NCBI GenBank assembly: GCA_027486835.1 | Contig: JAIXOJ010000125.1 | Span: 1-52,104 of the forward strand | From: Chitinophagaceae bacterium | GTDB lineage: Bacteria; Bacteroidota; Bacteroidia; Chitinophagales; Chitinophagaceae | Direction of reading: 5' to 3' | DNA length: 52,104 nt | In this document: piece after piece, positions 17,115 through 27,191 of the stretch | Layout: each line of letters opens with the position of its first letter | Position numbering within the stretch: the stretch's first letter is position 1 | The notes under the pieces: model-generated | Database searches by the model: none | What the model was told of the DNA's origin: nothing | What the model saw: only the letters and a program-made list of their open reading frames with translations | Made by a program: the position numbers and the translations under genes

Positions 17115-20100
17115 ATGCAACAACAGTTACCGTTTTTCACCGCATCCCGAACGAACAAATCGCTTTGGGGAAAAGCATTATCAAACGCTAATTTTATGAG
17201 TAAATGTCTATGGCTGCCACTAGTGGTGGCTTTTGTGTTTTTAGTGGGGATGACTAGTGTTGAGGCACAGACAGCTACCCGATTTAACGATGGTTACCTA
17301 ACTGTCTTTAGATCTACATCTGGATCTACATTGGCAAGTACTGGTACTGCAATTGTTGCAGATGAATTTATTCCAACAACTTCTAGTCAAACAACTGCTA
17401 ATTATAGTGCGTCTTTCCCAACTAGTTCAGGAAACATTTTGGTTTCTTCTGGCACATCAACGGCGGGTGGTCAAATATCAAGATCTGAGAATGGTAGGTA
17501 TTTAATCTTCCCAGGGTACGTTGCCGCTGTTGGTGCTGCCAATTCAACTTTTAATACGAATGGGGCGTTACGTACGGTTAATGGTTCTGGAACAATAGGT
17601 GCGGGTATGGCTGCAAGTTCCACGCAGTGGCTGTCAGGAAATAACAACGTTAGGGGTGGAACAAGTGATGATGGTACCAACTTCTGGGTGTCAGGAAATG
17701 GGGTCGGAATTCAATATATATCCTCTACCACTACGGTAGTAACAGTTGCTACAACCACCACAAATAATAGAGCATCGTTTATATTCAACGGACAGTTATA
17801 CTTAACTACAGGGGCTGGAACACAAGGAATCTACAAGGTTGGTACAGGCAAGCCCATTACGACAGGACAAACTGGCACAAGATTGTTCGCTCCTGCTAAT
17901 ACAGATGTCTATGGATTTTCTATTAGTCCAGATGCGCAAACCATCTATTTTGTAGGTGCAGCTACTGGTACTGGTACTGCAGGTATTTATCGTGCTACTT
18001 ATAATGGAACAACATGGACAACAGGTACACAAATAGCGGCAATAACAGGTTATACTGGTTTAGCCGTTGACTGGACTGGTTACACCTTTAGCACTTCTGC
18101 TGCAAATGGTGCTAAAGTGTATGCTTCCAATCCCACCACAATTATATCTCTTTCCGATAATGGAACAAGCACTGCAACTACTACGACAATAGCTACTTGT
18201 TCTGGAAATAATGCTTTTCGTGGCTTATCCTTCTCTCCAATTAAACAAACTTTAGCATTGGGTACAAATACACCAGCTACTGCTAACATTACAAAAGGGA
18301 CATCTCAAAGTGTATTATTCCAATTCAAAATAACTGCAGACGAAGGAAACTCAACAGTAAAGAAAATAGTACTTTCCAATACGGGTACTGCGGACTTAAG
18401 TACAGACATTACCAACATTAAGCTAATAGTCGATGCTAATAATGATGGAATAGCAGATGCAGCAGAAATATCAGCAGGTACAACAAAAGCAGCGACAATT
18501 TCAGGTAGTACAATTACTTTCAGTGGGTTGAGTTTAGGTACTTATTTAGCAGAATCTTCAAGCTATAATTTTTTAGTTATTGGCAATGTTGCATCGGGTG
18601 CAACAACGGGAAATACATTTATTCCCAAAATTTCTAAAACCTACACCATCAATAGCCAAGATTACACCACAGATATTGTAAATGCAGGAGGTAGTTATGT
18701 TTTTTGCCCTACAGGTGGTGTTACTGGTAATACATTAACTATTGTGGCTGATGCTTCCATTCCTGCCATTACTGGAGCAGCCACTGCAACAGCTTTCACA
18801 ACCACTTACGGAACTCCTGCTACTGCACAAACATTTGCTGTTTCAGGAAGTAATTTAACCGCTAATCTAGTGGCTACAGCACCTACGGGTTTTGAAGTTG
18901 CAAGTGATGGAGCTACTTATGGTACTACCGCCACTTTCACCCAAACAGCAGGTAGTGCAAGCGGTACTTTAAGTGTTCGTCTTGCTGCCAATGCTGCTGT
19001 AACTGGTAATTATAATAGTAAAAACATAGTATTAAGTAGCGCGAGTGCTACGAGCGTTAACATCGTAACTGCTGCTTCTGGAAATAGTGTAGCAGCCAAA
19101 GGGCTAACCATCACAGGACTTACTGGCTCAGATAAAACCTACAATGGTTTAACTGCTGCAAGCGCAACTGGTACGGCTGTTTATACAGGCTTGGTAAATG
19201 GAGAGACTTTTTCTGTAACAGGAAGTCCATCTGCAAGTTTTGCAACTGCCGATGCTGGTAATGGCAAAACAATTACCGTAACAGGTTATACAGCGCCTTC
19301 CACCAACTATACCGTTACCCAACCGGTTTTGAGTGCAAACATTACTCCTGCGCCTTTAACCATTACAGGAATCAGCATTGCTAACAAAACCTTTGATGGA
19401 AATACCACAGCTACAATTGTAGGAACAGCCGATTATGATGGATTGGTAAATGGAGAAACCTTTGCGGTATCTGGAACCCCAGTTGCTACTTTTGCTGATG
19501 CAAGTGTAGGTAATGGTAAAACAGTTACAGTTTCTGGTTATACAGCTCCAAACAGTAATTATAGCATTACGCAACCAACAGGGTTAACGGCCAATATCAC
19601 CAATTTGCAAACGCAAACCATCACCTTTAATGCGCTTTCACCCGTTACGTATGGTGCTGCAAGTTTTGCTTTGAGTGCAACTTCCACTAACAATACCATT
19701 GCCATTACTTATGCGCTTTCTAATAATAATGGTGTAGCTAGCATTTCAGGAAATACCATCACCATTCTAAAAGCTGGAACGGTAACTATTACTGCTTCTC
19801 AAGCAGGTAATGCCAGCTATAGTGCAGCAGCGGATGTAGCAAGGGTATTAACCGTAAATCCCAAAACGATTACTATTTCTGGCGGTTTAACCGTAACCAG
19901 TAAGGTATATGATGGTACTACATCAGCATCAGTTACAGGTACTGCAACCCTAAGCGGTGTAGTAGCAGGTGATGTGGCAAACGTTGCTGTAACTAACGGG
20001 TCTGTTAGTTTCAATACGGCTTCTGTAGCAAATGGCAAGTCAACAACCAGCTCAGGATTTACCTTAGCTGGAAGTGCGGCTGCTAATTATACCCTCACTC

Positions 20101-23100
20101 AACCAACTTTAACAGGAAATATTACCGTAGCTACATTAACTATCACAGCAGATAATGTTAACAAGACTTATGGGCAAACCCTAACTGGGGCAAGTGGTTC
20201 AACTGCTTTTTCTGCAAGTGGGTTAGTAAACGGTGAAACAATCGGAACAGTTACCATCGGATATGGTGCTGCAGGATTGGTAACAGCAACGGTCGGTTCT
20301 TACTCAGGTCAAGCTACTCCTTCTGCTGCAACTGGCGGAACGTTTAGTGCTAGCAACTATAGCATCAATTATGTAGCAGGAATCATTAACGTTAATGTTG
20401 CAACACTTACCATCACTGCATCCAACATCACCAAAGCTGTGGGTACTACCCAAACTTTTGCTGGAACTGAATTCGCAACTTCTGGCTTAGTAAATACCGA
20501 TGCAGTTTCTAGTGTTACGCTTACAAGTTCTGGTGCAGTTAGTTCTGCCGCTCTAGGAACCTTTTCAATTGTGCCTTCTGCTGCAGTTGGTACAGGTTTG
20601 AGTAACTATACCATCAACTATGTAAACGGTACCTTAACCGTGGCAGTTTCAGCTTATCCTTTTGATGGAACAACATATACACAGAATTTCTCTAGTTTAT
20701 CAGGTACAACAACAGCTACCACTTCAACAATTGTTGCGAGTACAATGAATGGTTTACCAACATTAACCAATGGAAGCATCAACACAAATGGATGGTTTAT
20801 TTATGGTGCAGGTACAGCTCCTAAATGGGGTACTAACGATGGTTCATCTAATTCTGGGTCATTCTATCAAATGGTAGATGCATCTGGTGGTAGAGCCTTA
20901 GGTTCAGAAGCATCCGGTTCATCAAATGGATTCTTTGGGTTGGTATTGAAAAATACCTCTGGTGCAACCATCAATAATTTAATTGTCAATTATGATGCGG
21001 TTATAAATCGTAACCCGTCAACTACTGCAAATCCTTTTCCATTAACATATCGCGTTGGTAGCACTGCTGTAAATACGACAACGACATCTGCTCAAACTGA
21101 TGCTGGGACTTTCAGTGCAAGTGCTGGAACATGGACTTCTTCGGCATTCGGCTTTACCACTCCTTCATCTGGAACAGGTGCCCCTGGAACACAAGCAGCT
21201 ATTACCCCAATGTTTAAGATTGGTGGTGTAACACAAGGTGGTACATTAACAGGGTTGAATTGGGGAGCAAACCAATTTTTGTTTATCAGATGGCAGGATA
21301 CGGACGATGGTGGTTCAGATGCAATGGCTGGTGTGGATAATGTTTCTATTGCTATACCAACTGCTACTTTGTCTGGTACTACACAAGCATCTTCAACCCT
21401 TACACAAGGGTCAACAGACGAAGAATTATTAGGCTTTACCGTTACTCCTAACAATAGTACCAATTTCACTGCAGTTACTGTTTCAACAACTGGAACAGCA
21501 ACAGCTTCCGATTTGAGCAACCTCCGCATTTTTAGAGACAATAATGGTAACGGAGTAGTGGATGGTGCTGATGCAACTGTTTCTGGTACAGGTGTATCTT
21601 ATGTAGGCAATTCCACCATTACTTTCACGATTACTGGTGAAACTGGTTTCAGCACAGCTAGAAGTTATATTGTGGTAGGTGATGTTGCAGCCAATGCAAC
21701 AGCAGCAAGAACTACCACACTAAGTATTGCCAATGGCGCTTTCGTTACCACTGCTACTGTTAATTCAGGAACCGCTACCGGTAATGCAAGAACAATTGTT
21801 GGTTCAACCGGAACTTCCACTATAACCGCAGGTGCAGGAACTGAACCAGCAACCATTTCTTCTTTGTTAACTACAACTGGTGCTTCCGTACTCAATTTTG
21901 ATGTTACGATAACAGATGATGGTGCTACACCTGGTAATGATGCAACAGAAACGAAGATTACGCAATTAGTGTTCAGTCAAGGAACTGGGAATACCATCGC
22001 AGATTGGTCTTTGGCCATCGGCGGTGCAACCCTTACAGACGGAACAACCACGGTTAATGGAACAATCAATAGTGGAAATATTACTTTCTCAGGTATAGAC
22101 CCCGCTACATTAGGTCTTATTGCAGATAACACTGCTAAAACCTATACACTAAAAATTTGGTTAAAATCGGATTTAACTACCCTTAAGCCAACCATTGACG
22201 GCGGTCGTTTTGTGTTTAGATTGATTACTAATAATGTAACGTTGGATGCAGGAAGCAGTGCATTAGCCACCGCTCAAGATGTAAATTCAGGATCTACCAA
22301 AAATGCTGTGGATGTAGTAGGTACAGCATTAGCTTATTTGCAAGCCCCAACAGGTACGAATGTGTTTTCTAGCATTTCTCCAGCGGTAACAGTAGTTTCT
22401 AATGATGCTAACGGAAATAGGGATTTAAATTTTGCTTCCTCTGTAAGCGTGACTGGGTCTGGTTTACAATCAGCACCGGTTACAGCAACAGCCTCTGCCG
22501 GTATTGCAACCTTTAGTTCTCTGAAATTTACTACCTCTGGTTCTAAAACATTAACAGCTAGTAGCAGCGGAAAAACAAGTGTTGCTAGTGCTGCTTTTGC
22601 AATTGCTGCCGCCCCTTATCTAACTGAGGTAATTGTTCCTCAATACATGGTAAATGGTGCAACAGCAGGTAATAGGGTGCAGTATGTTAGCCGATTACAA
22701 TTAAATGGTTTGGGTGCAAATAAAACCTATCGCTACTATACAGCCGCTGCGAATAATACAACCGCAGGAACTGCAGCAGCTCCAGGTAATTATTTTGCCA
22801 TCAACAATACCAGTGGTGCAAATGGTTATATCGTTGGTTATAGTTCAGGAAAATCAATGAGTGGTACGCTTCTTACTGGGGATTTATTTTCAAGCTCAAG
22901 TTCTTATGCTCAATTTACAACAGACGCTAGCGGATCATACACCGGTTGGTTTACTTTAGTATCTACTGGTAATGCAGTATTTAATGCAGGAAGTAGTGTT
23001 TATTTATATATCCTTTTGAACGATGGTAACAATGGAACAACTGTTTCTTCAGCTTTGAATACCACCACTCCAATTACCATGCTCGATGCAGCCACAAACG

Positions 23101-25526
23101 CAAGGGCAATCAAGGGAACCTCTAGTGCAACTGCGGAAAATATGATTTTCTTGTATGACAATACTGCTGGTACTGGTCGTCCACTATACGGTACTTGGGC
23201 TGAAAATGATGGTATTACCACCACATTCACCAGTTTCTATACAACAGGTGTAGATGGAACTACAGGAGCATGGGGTGCTTATATACCTACTTCATTGCCA
23301 AACGGCTTAAGAAGAATAGAACAAAGAAGTGTTGCTACTGGCGCAATTACTGGCTACCCTGCAATTAGTTGTAATGGTGTATGGGAAACCAATACAACAG
23401 TTAATCCTACGGCTAGTGCCACCAGCCCATTATTAATTACAGCTGCTGAAGCTCCGTTAGATAATTCATTAAACATTTGGGTAGGTACTACCAATAATTG
23501 GAGTACTGCAACTAACTGGCAAAGCGGGGTAGTACCAACTAGCACTACAGATGCATATATAAATAGCTGTGCTTTGAATGCTCCACAACTTTCAGCCAAT
23601 AGTTCAGTAAGAAAAATTACGGTTAATTCCAATGCTACTTTGAAGTTGAGTACTTTCAATTTAACTGTAGCTGGTGCTTCAGCTAAAATTTCAGGTACCA
23701 TTTCAGGAACTGGTGCTACTGTTTTTGCTGGATCGGCTGCTCAAACTATCAATGGTAAAGGAACTGTCGGTAATCTTACTATTAATAACAGCAATGATGT
23801 TGCTTTAGGGGGTACAACAACTGACTCTCTCAATATTTCTGGCGTTTTGACATTGCAAAACGGAGCATTCACCACCAATGATAAACTTACATTGAAGTCC
23901 ACTAGTATTGGCCAAACGGCAACTATTGCTCCGATTGGTGTGTCTGGAAACACTGGTACAATTAGTGGAAAAGTAATTTCCGAACGTTTTATTCCTAAGG
24001 GTTATAGAGCCTATCGCGACATTGCCCCTGGTGTATTTAACGCAGGAACAATTTACAATAACTGGCAAGAAGGTGGTGCTGCATCTGTTGGTAATGGTAT
24101 ATATATAACTGGTGGTGCCCCTGAAACAAACGCAGCAAAGGCATTTACTGCAAATGCAAAAGGTTTTGATTATTCGGTTAATGGATTAAAATCTGGTTAT
24201 ACATTTAACAATACTACTGGCAGTTGGGATTCATTAGTTGCTACCAATACGCAGACCCTGAATCCTTTTCAAGGCTACAGGTTACTAGTTAGAGGTGATA
24301 GAAGCTTTAATATGTACACACAGCCCATTAGTTATTCACTCGGAAGCTTACTAATGGTAAATGCAACTAAGTTGAGGGCAAAAGGATTCATTATATCTGG
24401 GGATGTAACCTTTAGTAAAAACGGGGTAGATAATGCAGTGACAGGTGTTTATAACTCATCATTTTATGGCTTAAACACCATCACCGATACCAGCTTTAGC
24501 ATAATTACCAACCCTTACTTATGCCCAGTTAGTTGGGATGATGTATTAGCTAATTCAAGTAATATCAATGGTTCTTATTGGTTTTTAGATCCTACGAAAG
24601 GTTCAGCAGGAAGCTATGTATCCTACAATGGTGCATCACAAACTTCCAGCAATGGTGGTACTAAATATATTCAACCAGGTCAAGCAGTGTTTATCCAAAA
24701 TTTAAGCGGAGTAGCTATCAATCCAATTGTGATATTCAAAGAGACACATAAGGTAACAACGGATGCTGCTAAAGTGGGAGTTTTTGGAACTAAATCAACG
24801 GTAAATAAAATAGTATTTGGTCTACACAAAGAGACTAGTAGCAGCCTTAAAGAAATGGACGGAGCTACTTTAGTTTTTGGTAATAATTTTAAATCAAGTG
24901 TAGGGATAGAAGATGCAGTTAAATTGGCTAACTCTACGGACAACTTATCAATTGTTGAAGGCAATACTGCTCTTTCAATTGATGCAAGAAAACCAGCAAC
25001 CTCTGGTGACATTATACCATTGCAATTGCAACAACTTTCTACTGCTAAATACCAATTAACTGTTGACGCAAGTGCTTATCAATCTAATGGCTTAACCGCA
25101 TATTTGGAAGATAAATATCTACAGACAACCACAGAATTATCTACTGGCATTTCTAATTTCTCCTTTGATGTAAATGCTACTGTTGAAAGCTCTTATAAAA
25201 ATAGATTTAGTATAGTGTTTAAGGCTGCGAAATTGGCATCTGTTGCTCAAACCTTAATTAATGTAGGTTATGAACTATATCCAAATCCAGTTACTAGTAA
25301 TGATGTGAATGTAAAGGTGAGCAATACTGATGCTATCAAATACATCGTGGAAGTTTACAACACTTTGGGTCAGTTAGTGGTCACTAAAACAATACAACAT
25401 AATGGAGGAGTTGCTGTATATCCAGTTAAGCTAAATTCTGTAACAAATGGTATGTACAAAGTGGTAGTAAAGGCTGAAAATGCAAAAAATGTTGCGTTTC
25501 AGACGTCAATTTCAGTCCAAAAATAA
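17115..25526 (+). CDS. Giant T9SS-secreted repeat protein (YDG/MBG/Ig-like) with Por-type C-terminal signal
   Basis: 2,803 residues, Thr/Ser/Gly/Ala-rich and poor in Cys. A hydrophobic signal lies at 28-52 (MSKCLWLPLVVAF to VEAQ), so ATG 17196 is an alternative start. Modules seen: a propeller-like region (53-375), a segment with an Asp-rich loop DANNDGIADAAE near 440 and its copy RDNNGNGVVDGAD near 1474, YDG repeats (about 661-825 and 915-1010), an Ig-like unit (830-905), MBG_2-like repeats (1012-1175), a lectin/MAM-like domain (1180-1415), and a NWSTATNWQSG beta-solenoid start near 2131. The last 85 residues are a T9SS type-A sorting domain (YELYPNPVTSNDVNV to VSVQK-like end). It is probably a surface fibre or adhesin. 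The PID-CTERM-like gene follows after 87 bp with no terminator between, suggesting one transcript. Confidence 0.92.
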   Translation: MQQQLPFFTASRTNKSLWGKALSNANFMSKCLWLPLVVAFVFLVGMTSVEAQTATRFNDGYLTVFRSTSGSTLASTGTAIVADEFIPTTSSQTTANYSASFPTSSGNILVSSGTSTAGGQISRSENGRYLIFPGYVAAVGAANSTFNTNGALRTVNGSGTIGAGMAASSTQWLSGNNNVRGGTSDDGTNFWVSGNGVGIQYISSTTTVVTVATTTTNNRASFIFNGQLYLTTGAGTQGIYKVGTGKPITTGQTGTRLFAPANTDVYGFSISPDAQTIYFVGAATGTGTAGIYRATYNGTTWTTGTQIAAITGYTGLAVDWTGYTFSTSAANGAKVYASNPTTIISLSDNGTSTATTTTIATCSGNNAFRGLSFSPIKQTLALGTNTPATANITKGTSQSVLFQFKITADEGNSTVKKIVLSNTGTADLSTDITNIKLIVDANNDGIADAAEISAGTTKAATISGSTITFSGLSLGTYLAESSSYNFLVIGNVASGATTGNTFIPKISKTYTINSQDYTTDIVNAGGSYVFCPTGGVTGNTLTIVADASIPAITGAATATAFTTTYGTPATAQTFAVSGSNLTANLVATAPTGFEVASDGATYGTTATFTQTAGSASGTLSVRLAANAAVTGNYNSKNIVLSSASATSVNIVTAASGNSVAAKGLTITGLTGSDKTYNGLTAASATGTAVYTGLVNGETFSVTGSPSASFATADAGNGKTITVTGYTAPSTNYTVTQPVLSANITPAPLTITGISIANKTFDGNTTATIVGTADYDGLVNGETFAVSGTPVATFADASVGNGKTVTVSGYTAPNSNYSITQPTGLTANITNLQTQTITFNALSPVTYGAASFALSATSTNNTIAITYALSNNNGVASISGNTITILKAGTVTITASQAGNASYSAAADVARVLTVNPKTITISGGLTVTSKVYDGTTSASVTGTATLSGVVAGDVANVAVTNGSVSFNTASVANGKSTTSSGFTLAGSAAANYTLTQPTLTGNITVATLTITADNVNKTYGQTLTGASGSTAFSASGLVNGETIGTVTIGYGAAGLVTATVGSYSGQATPSAATGGTFSASNYSINYVAGIINVNVATLTITASNITKAVGTTQTFAGTEFATSGLVNTDAVSSVTLTSSGAVSSAALGTFSIVPSAAVGTGLSNYTINYVNGTLTVAVSAYPFDGTTYTQNFSSLSGTTTATTSTIVASTMNGLPTLTNGSINTNGWFIYGAGTAPKWGTNDGSSNSGSFYQMVDASGGRALGSEASGSSNGFFGLVLKNTSGATINNLIVNYDAVINRNPSTTANPFPLTYRVGSTAVNTTTTSAQTDAGTFSASAGTWTSSAFGFTTPSSGTGAPGTQAAITPMFKIGGVTQGGTLTGLNWGANQFLFIRWQDTDDGGSDAMAGVDNVSIAIPTATLSGTTQASSTLTQGSTDEELLGFTVTPNNSTNFTAVTVSTTGTATASDLSNLRIFRDNNGNGVVDGADATVSGTGVSYVGNSTITFTITGETGFSTARSYIVVGDVAANATAARTTTLSIANGAFVTTATVNSGTATGNARTIVGSTGTSTITAGAGTEPATISSLLTTTGASVLNFDVTITDDGATPGNDATETKITQLVFSQGTGNTIADWSLAIGGATLTDGTTTVNGTINSGNITFSGIDPATLGLIADNTAKTYTLKIWLKSDLTTLKPTIDGGRFVFRLITNNVTLDAGSSALATAQDVNSGSTKNAVDVVGTALAYLQAPTGTNVFSSISPAVTVVSNDANGNRDLNFASSVSVTGSGLQSAPVTATASAGIATFSSLKFTTSGSKTLTASSSGKTSVASAAFAIAAAPYLTEVIVPQYMVNGATAGNRVQYVSRLQLNGLGANKTYRYYTAAANNTTAGTAAAPGNYFAINNTSGANGYIVGYSSGKSMSGTLLTGDLFSSSSSYAQFTTDASGSYTGWFTLVSTGNAVFNAGSSVYLYILLNDGNNGTTVSSALNTTTPITMLDAATNARAIKGTSSATAENMIFLYDNTAGTGRPLYGTWAENDGITTTFTSFYTTGVDGTTGAWGAYIPTSLPNGLRRIEQRSVATGAITGYPAISCNGVWETNTTVNPTASATSPLLITAAEAPLDNSLNIWVGTTNNWSTATNWQSGVVPTSTTDAYINSCALNAPQLSANSSVRKITVNSNATLKLSTFNLTVAGASAKISGTISGTGATVFAGSAAQTINGKGTVGNLTINNSNDVALGGTTTDSLNISGVLTLQNGAFTTNDKLTLKSTSIGQTATIAPIGVSGNTGTISGKVISERFIPKGYRAYRDIAPGVFNAGTIYNNWQEGGAASVGNGIYITGGAPETNAAKAFTANAKGFDYSVNGLKSGYTFNNTTGSWDSLVATNTQTLNPFQGYRLLVRGDRSFNMYTQPISYSLGSLLMVNATKLRAKGFIISGDVTFSKNGVDNAVTGVYNSSFYGLNTITDTSFSIITNPYLCPVSWDDVLANSSNINGSYWFLDPTKGSAGSYVSYNGASQTSSNGGTKYIQPGQAVFIQNLSGVAINPIVIFKETHKVTTDAAKVGVFGTKSTVNKIVFGLHKETSSSLKEMDGATLVFGNNFKSSVGIEDAVKLANSTDNLSIVEGNTALSIDARKPATSGDIIPLQLQQLSTAKYQLTVDASAYQSNGLTAYLEDKYLQTTTELSTGISNFSFDVNATVESSYKNRFSIVFKAAKLASVAQTLINVGYELYPNPVTSNDVNVKVSNTDAIKYIVEVYNTLGQLVVTKTIQHNGGVAVYPVKLNSVTNGMYKVVVKAENAKNVAFQTSISVQK

Positions 25527-25613
25527 TTTTTTTCAAGTGCTGAGTGGTTTGTATTCATTCAGCACTTACTTTTACGCCTCAATTAATAATAATTAACCTC
25601 ATACACATTTTTT

Positions 25614-25874
25614 ATGACATCACTTACTAAAAAAATTATTGGGTTTTCATTCCTGTTTTTCTTCTCGCTTGTCTTAGCTGCTACCTTGCAAGCCCAAACC
25701 CCTGCAACATTCGATCCAGGCATCGGAGGTCCAATAGACGGTGGTGTTGGTAGTGGCGATGGTGGTGGCCCAATTATTCCATTTGATGGTGGCATGAGTT
25801 TAATGCTGCTTGCCTCTGGAGTTGGTTATGCCTCTGACAAACTTCGTAAAAATGGAATTTTAAAATCTAAATAG
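25614..25874 (+). CDS. Small PID-CTERM-like membrane-sorted protein
   Basis: 86 residues: an N-terminal signal peptide (ending LQAQ at about 25-28), a Gly/Pro/Asp-rich spacer, the motif IPFDGGMSLMLLASGVGYAS, and a short basic tail (KLRKNGILKSK). This layout, motif then hydrophobic helix then basic end, is that of the Bacteroidota small proteins I recall as PID-CTERM, which are proposed to be handled by an exosortase-like sorting system. No exosortase is in the window. It sits directly behind the giant T9SS protein and before a strong terminator, so co-expression with the giant protein is likely (inference). Confidence 0.75.
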   Translation: MTSLTKKIIGFSFLFFFSLVLAATLQAQTPATFDPGIGGPIDGGVGSGDGGGPIIPFDGGMSLMLLASGVGYASDKLRKNGILKSK

Positions 25875-26221
25875 ATTTTCAATTTTATTTTCAATGATTT
25901 AGCCCCTAGTTTTAATTAACTAGGGGCTATTTTGTTTATGGTTACCCGGCCAATTGAGAGTATCTTTTTGGAATTAATAATTAGCATACACCTAATACCA
26001 CAATTTCTGATTTCATATAAATAGTATTGATTTGTAGGCTGTTAATGCACTAAAGTTGTGTCCTTATTTAATCGTGTTTATTCTAAAATTATTTGGAACT
26101 GAACAATGGACAAAACGAATGACACTAATCCAGGCCTTGTTCTTGAAATTTTGAAATCATTCAGCAGCTAAAAAGTGTTTTATATTTTTAGCTACTACAC
26201 AACCTATTCTATATAGTTTAC
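25875..26221. other. Intergenic region between converging genes
   Basis: Apart from the terminator at 25901-25934 nothing certain is present. A 21-codon frame at 26106-26171 has protein-like composition but no other support. Confidence 0.4.
25901..25934 (+). terminator. Rho-independent terminator of the giant-protein/PID-CTERM unit
   Basis: An 11-bp perfect stem, AGCCCCTAGTT/AACTAGGGGCT (25901-25911 and 25918-25928), with a six-base loop, then ATTTTG. Confidence 0.8.
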
Positions 26222-27073
26222 TCAATTCCCAATAGTGTACTCGTATTCTACCCTTCCAAGTATTTGTTTTTTGCGGTTATAACAGGTTTCCGATTGTTTA
26301 AGTCCATTTTCATTGTAAGCGTACCACCAAGACAAGTAATCACCCCCACCGCTTACCGATTGAATCATTTTTTCCATCTTACCTTCAGCATTGTATTCAT
26401 ACACAAAATCTGGGAGTAATTTTTTTACCTGTTTGTTATACCTTACTACATCCGTTAATTGATTTCTTTCATTGTAGTAGTAATAATAAGTTTCTAAAAG
26501 GTTGCCTTTTTTTAGCCATTGTTCTTGTATAATATTACCCTTTTCATCTTTTTCAAACTTTACCAAAGTGGTGTCAGTACCTGCTTTGATTTTATGCATT
26601 TTGGTGGGAACATTTGACGCATCATAAAACCACAAATGGGTTTCGTTATTGTTGGTTTTGCTTACCGCAGTGTCATTTGAATTGGTGATGATGGATTGTA
26701 AACTACCAGTTGCACTATGTTGGTAAATATTGATGGTTTCCACACTTGTTTGTTCTTTAAAACTAGTGCTAATTGATTTTATTAAAAGGCCATTCTCATA
26801 TAGATTGGTCAATTCAAATGGGCTCGAATTGGGCATCGTGGTTTTAGTAGTAATTTTTTTTCCTGACTCTGTAATCAACTGTTCTATACTAAAGCCCTCG
26901 GTTATATCCCCAGAAGGACTATAGCTAATTCCTTTTACTTGTTTTACCTTATTATTTATCAGCAATGCATATTGTTCCTCGCTCTGTTTGGTAGCAACAA
27001 TATCTGTAAAATAGTACTGTGCAGACAAGATTGATTGACAACTTACAAGCATAATCAACAAGGAAAACTTCAT
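26222..27073 (-). CDS. Exported YD-repeat-like protein of unknown function
   Basis: 283 residues starting with a short hydrophobic leader. LVSC at 9-12 fits a lipobox, while LSAQ at 16-19 fits ordinary signal peptidase, so lipoprotein or soluble periplasmic form cannot be decided. The body consists of beta strands of the type found in RHS/YD repeats and the MORN-like lipoproteins: GNIIQEQWLKKGNLLETYYY, YNERNQLTDVVRYN, YNAEGKMEKMIQ, YNENGLKQSETCYN. No toxin or core domain is attached, so it is not a polymorphic toxin. It is divergent from the DUF3667 operon. Confidence 0.7.
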   Translation of the reverse strand: MKFSLLIMLVSCQSILSAQYYFTDIVATKQSEEQYALLINNKVKQVKGISYSPSGDITEGFSIEQLITESGKKITTKTTMPNSSPFELTNLYENGLLIKSISTSFKEQTSVETINIYQHSATGSLQSIITNSNDTAVSKTNNNETHLWFYDASNVPTKMHKIKAGTDTTLVKFEKDEKGNIIQEQWLKKGNLLETYYYYYNERNQLTDVVRYNKQVKKLLPDFVYEYNAEGKMEKMIQSVSGGGDYLSWWYAYNENGLKQSETCYNRKKQILGRVEYEYTIGN

Positions 27074-27191
27074 ATTAAGTGGTTAGGTTGGTTCAAAAAT
27101 AACGGCAAGCATTTCATTCCAAGCTTTATTTTAAGGCTGAATTAGTTTCGGATATTTAGATACCCTTATTTTAGCCGTAAATAATTTAGCA

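Noticed and set aside
21092-21541. 149-residue minus-strand frame inside the giant gene
   Set aside because: Frames opposite Thr/Ser/Gly-rich repeats stay open by composition; its Val/Pro-rich product matches nothing.
26106-26171. 21-codon small protein
   Set aside because: Plausible composition but too short to separate from chance and no neighbour context.
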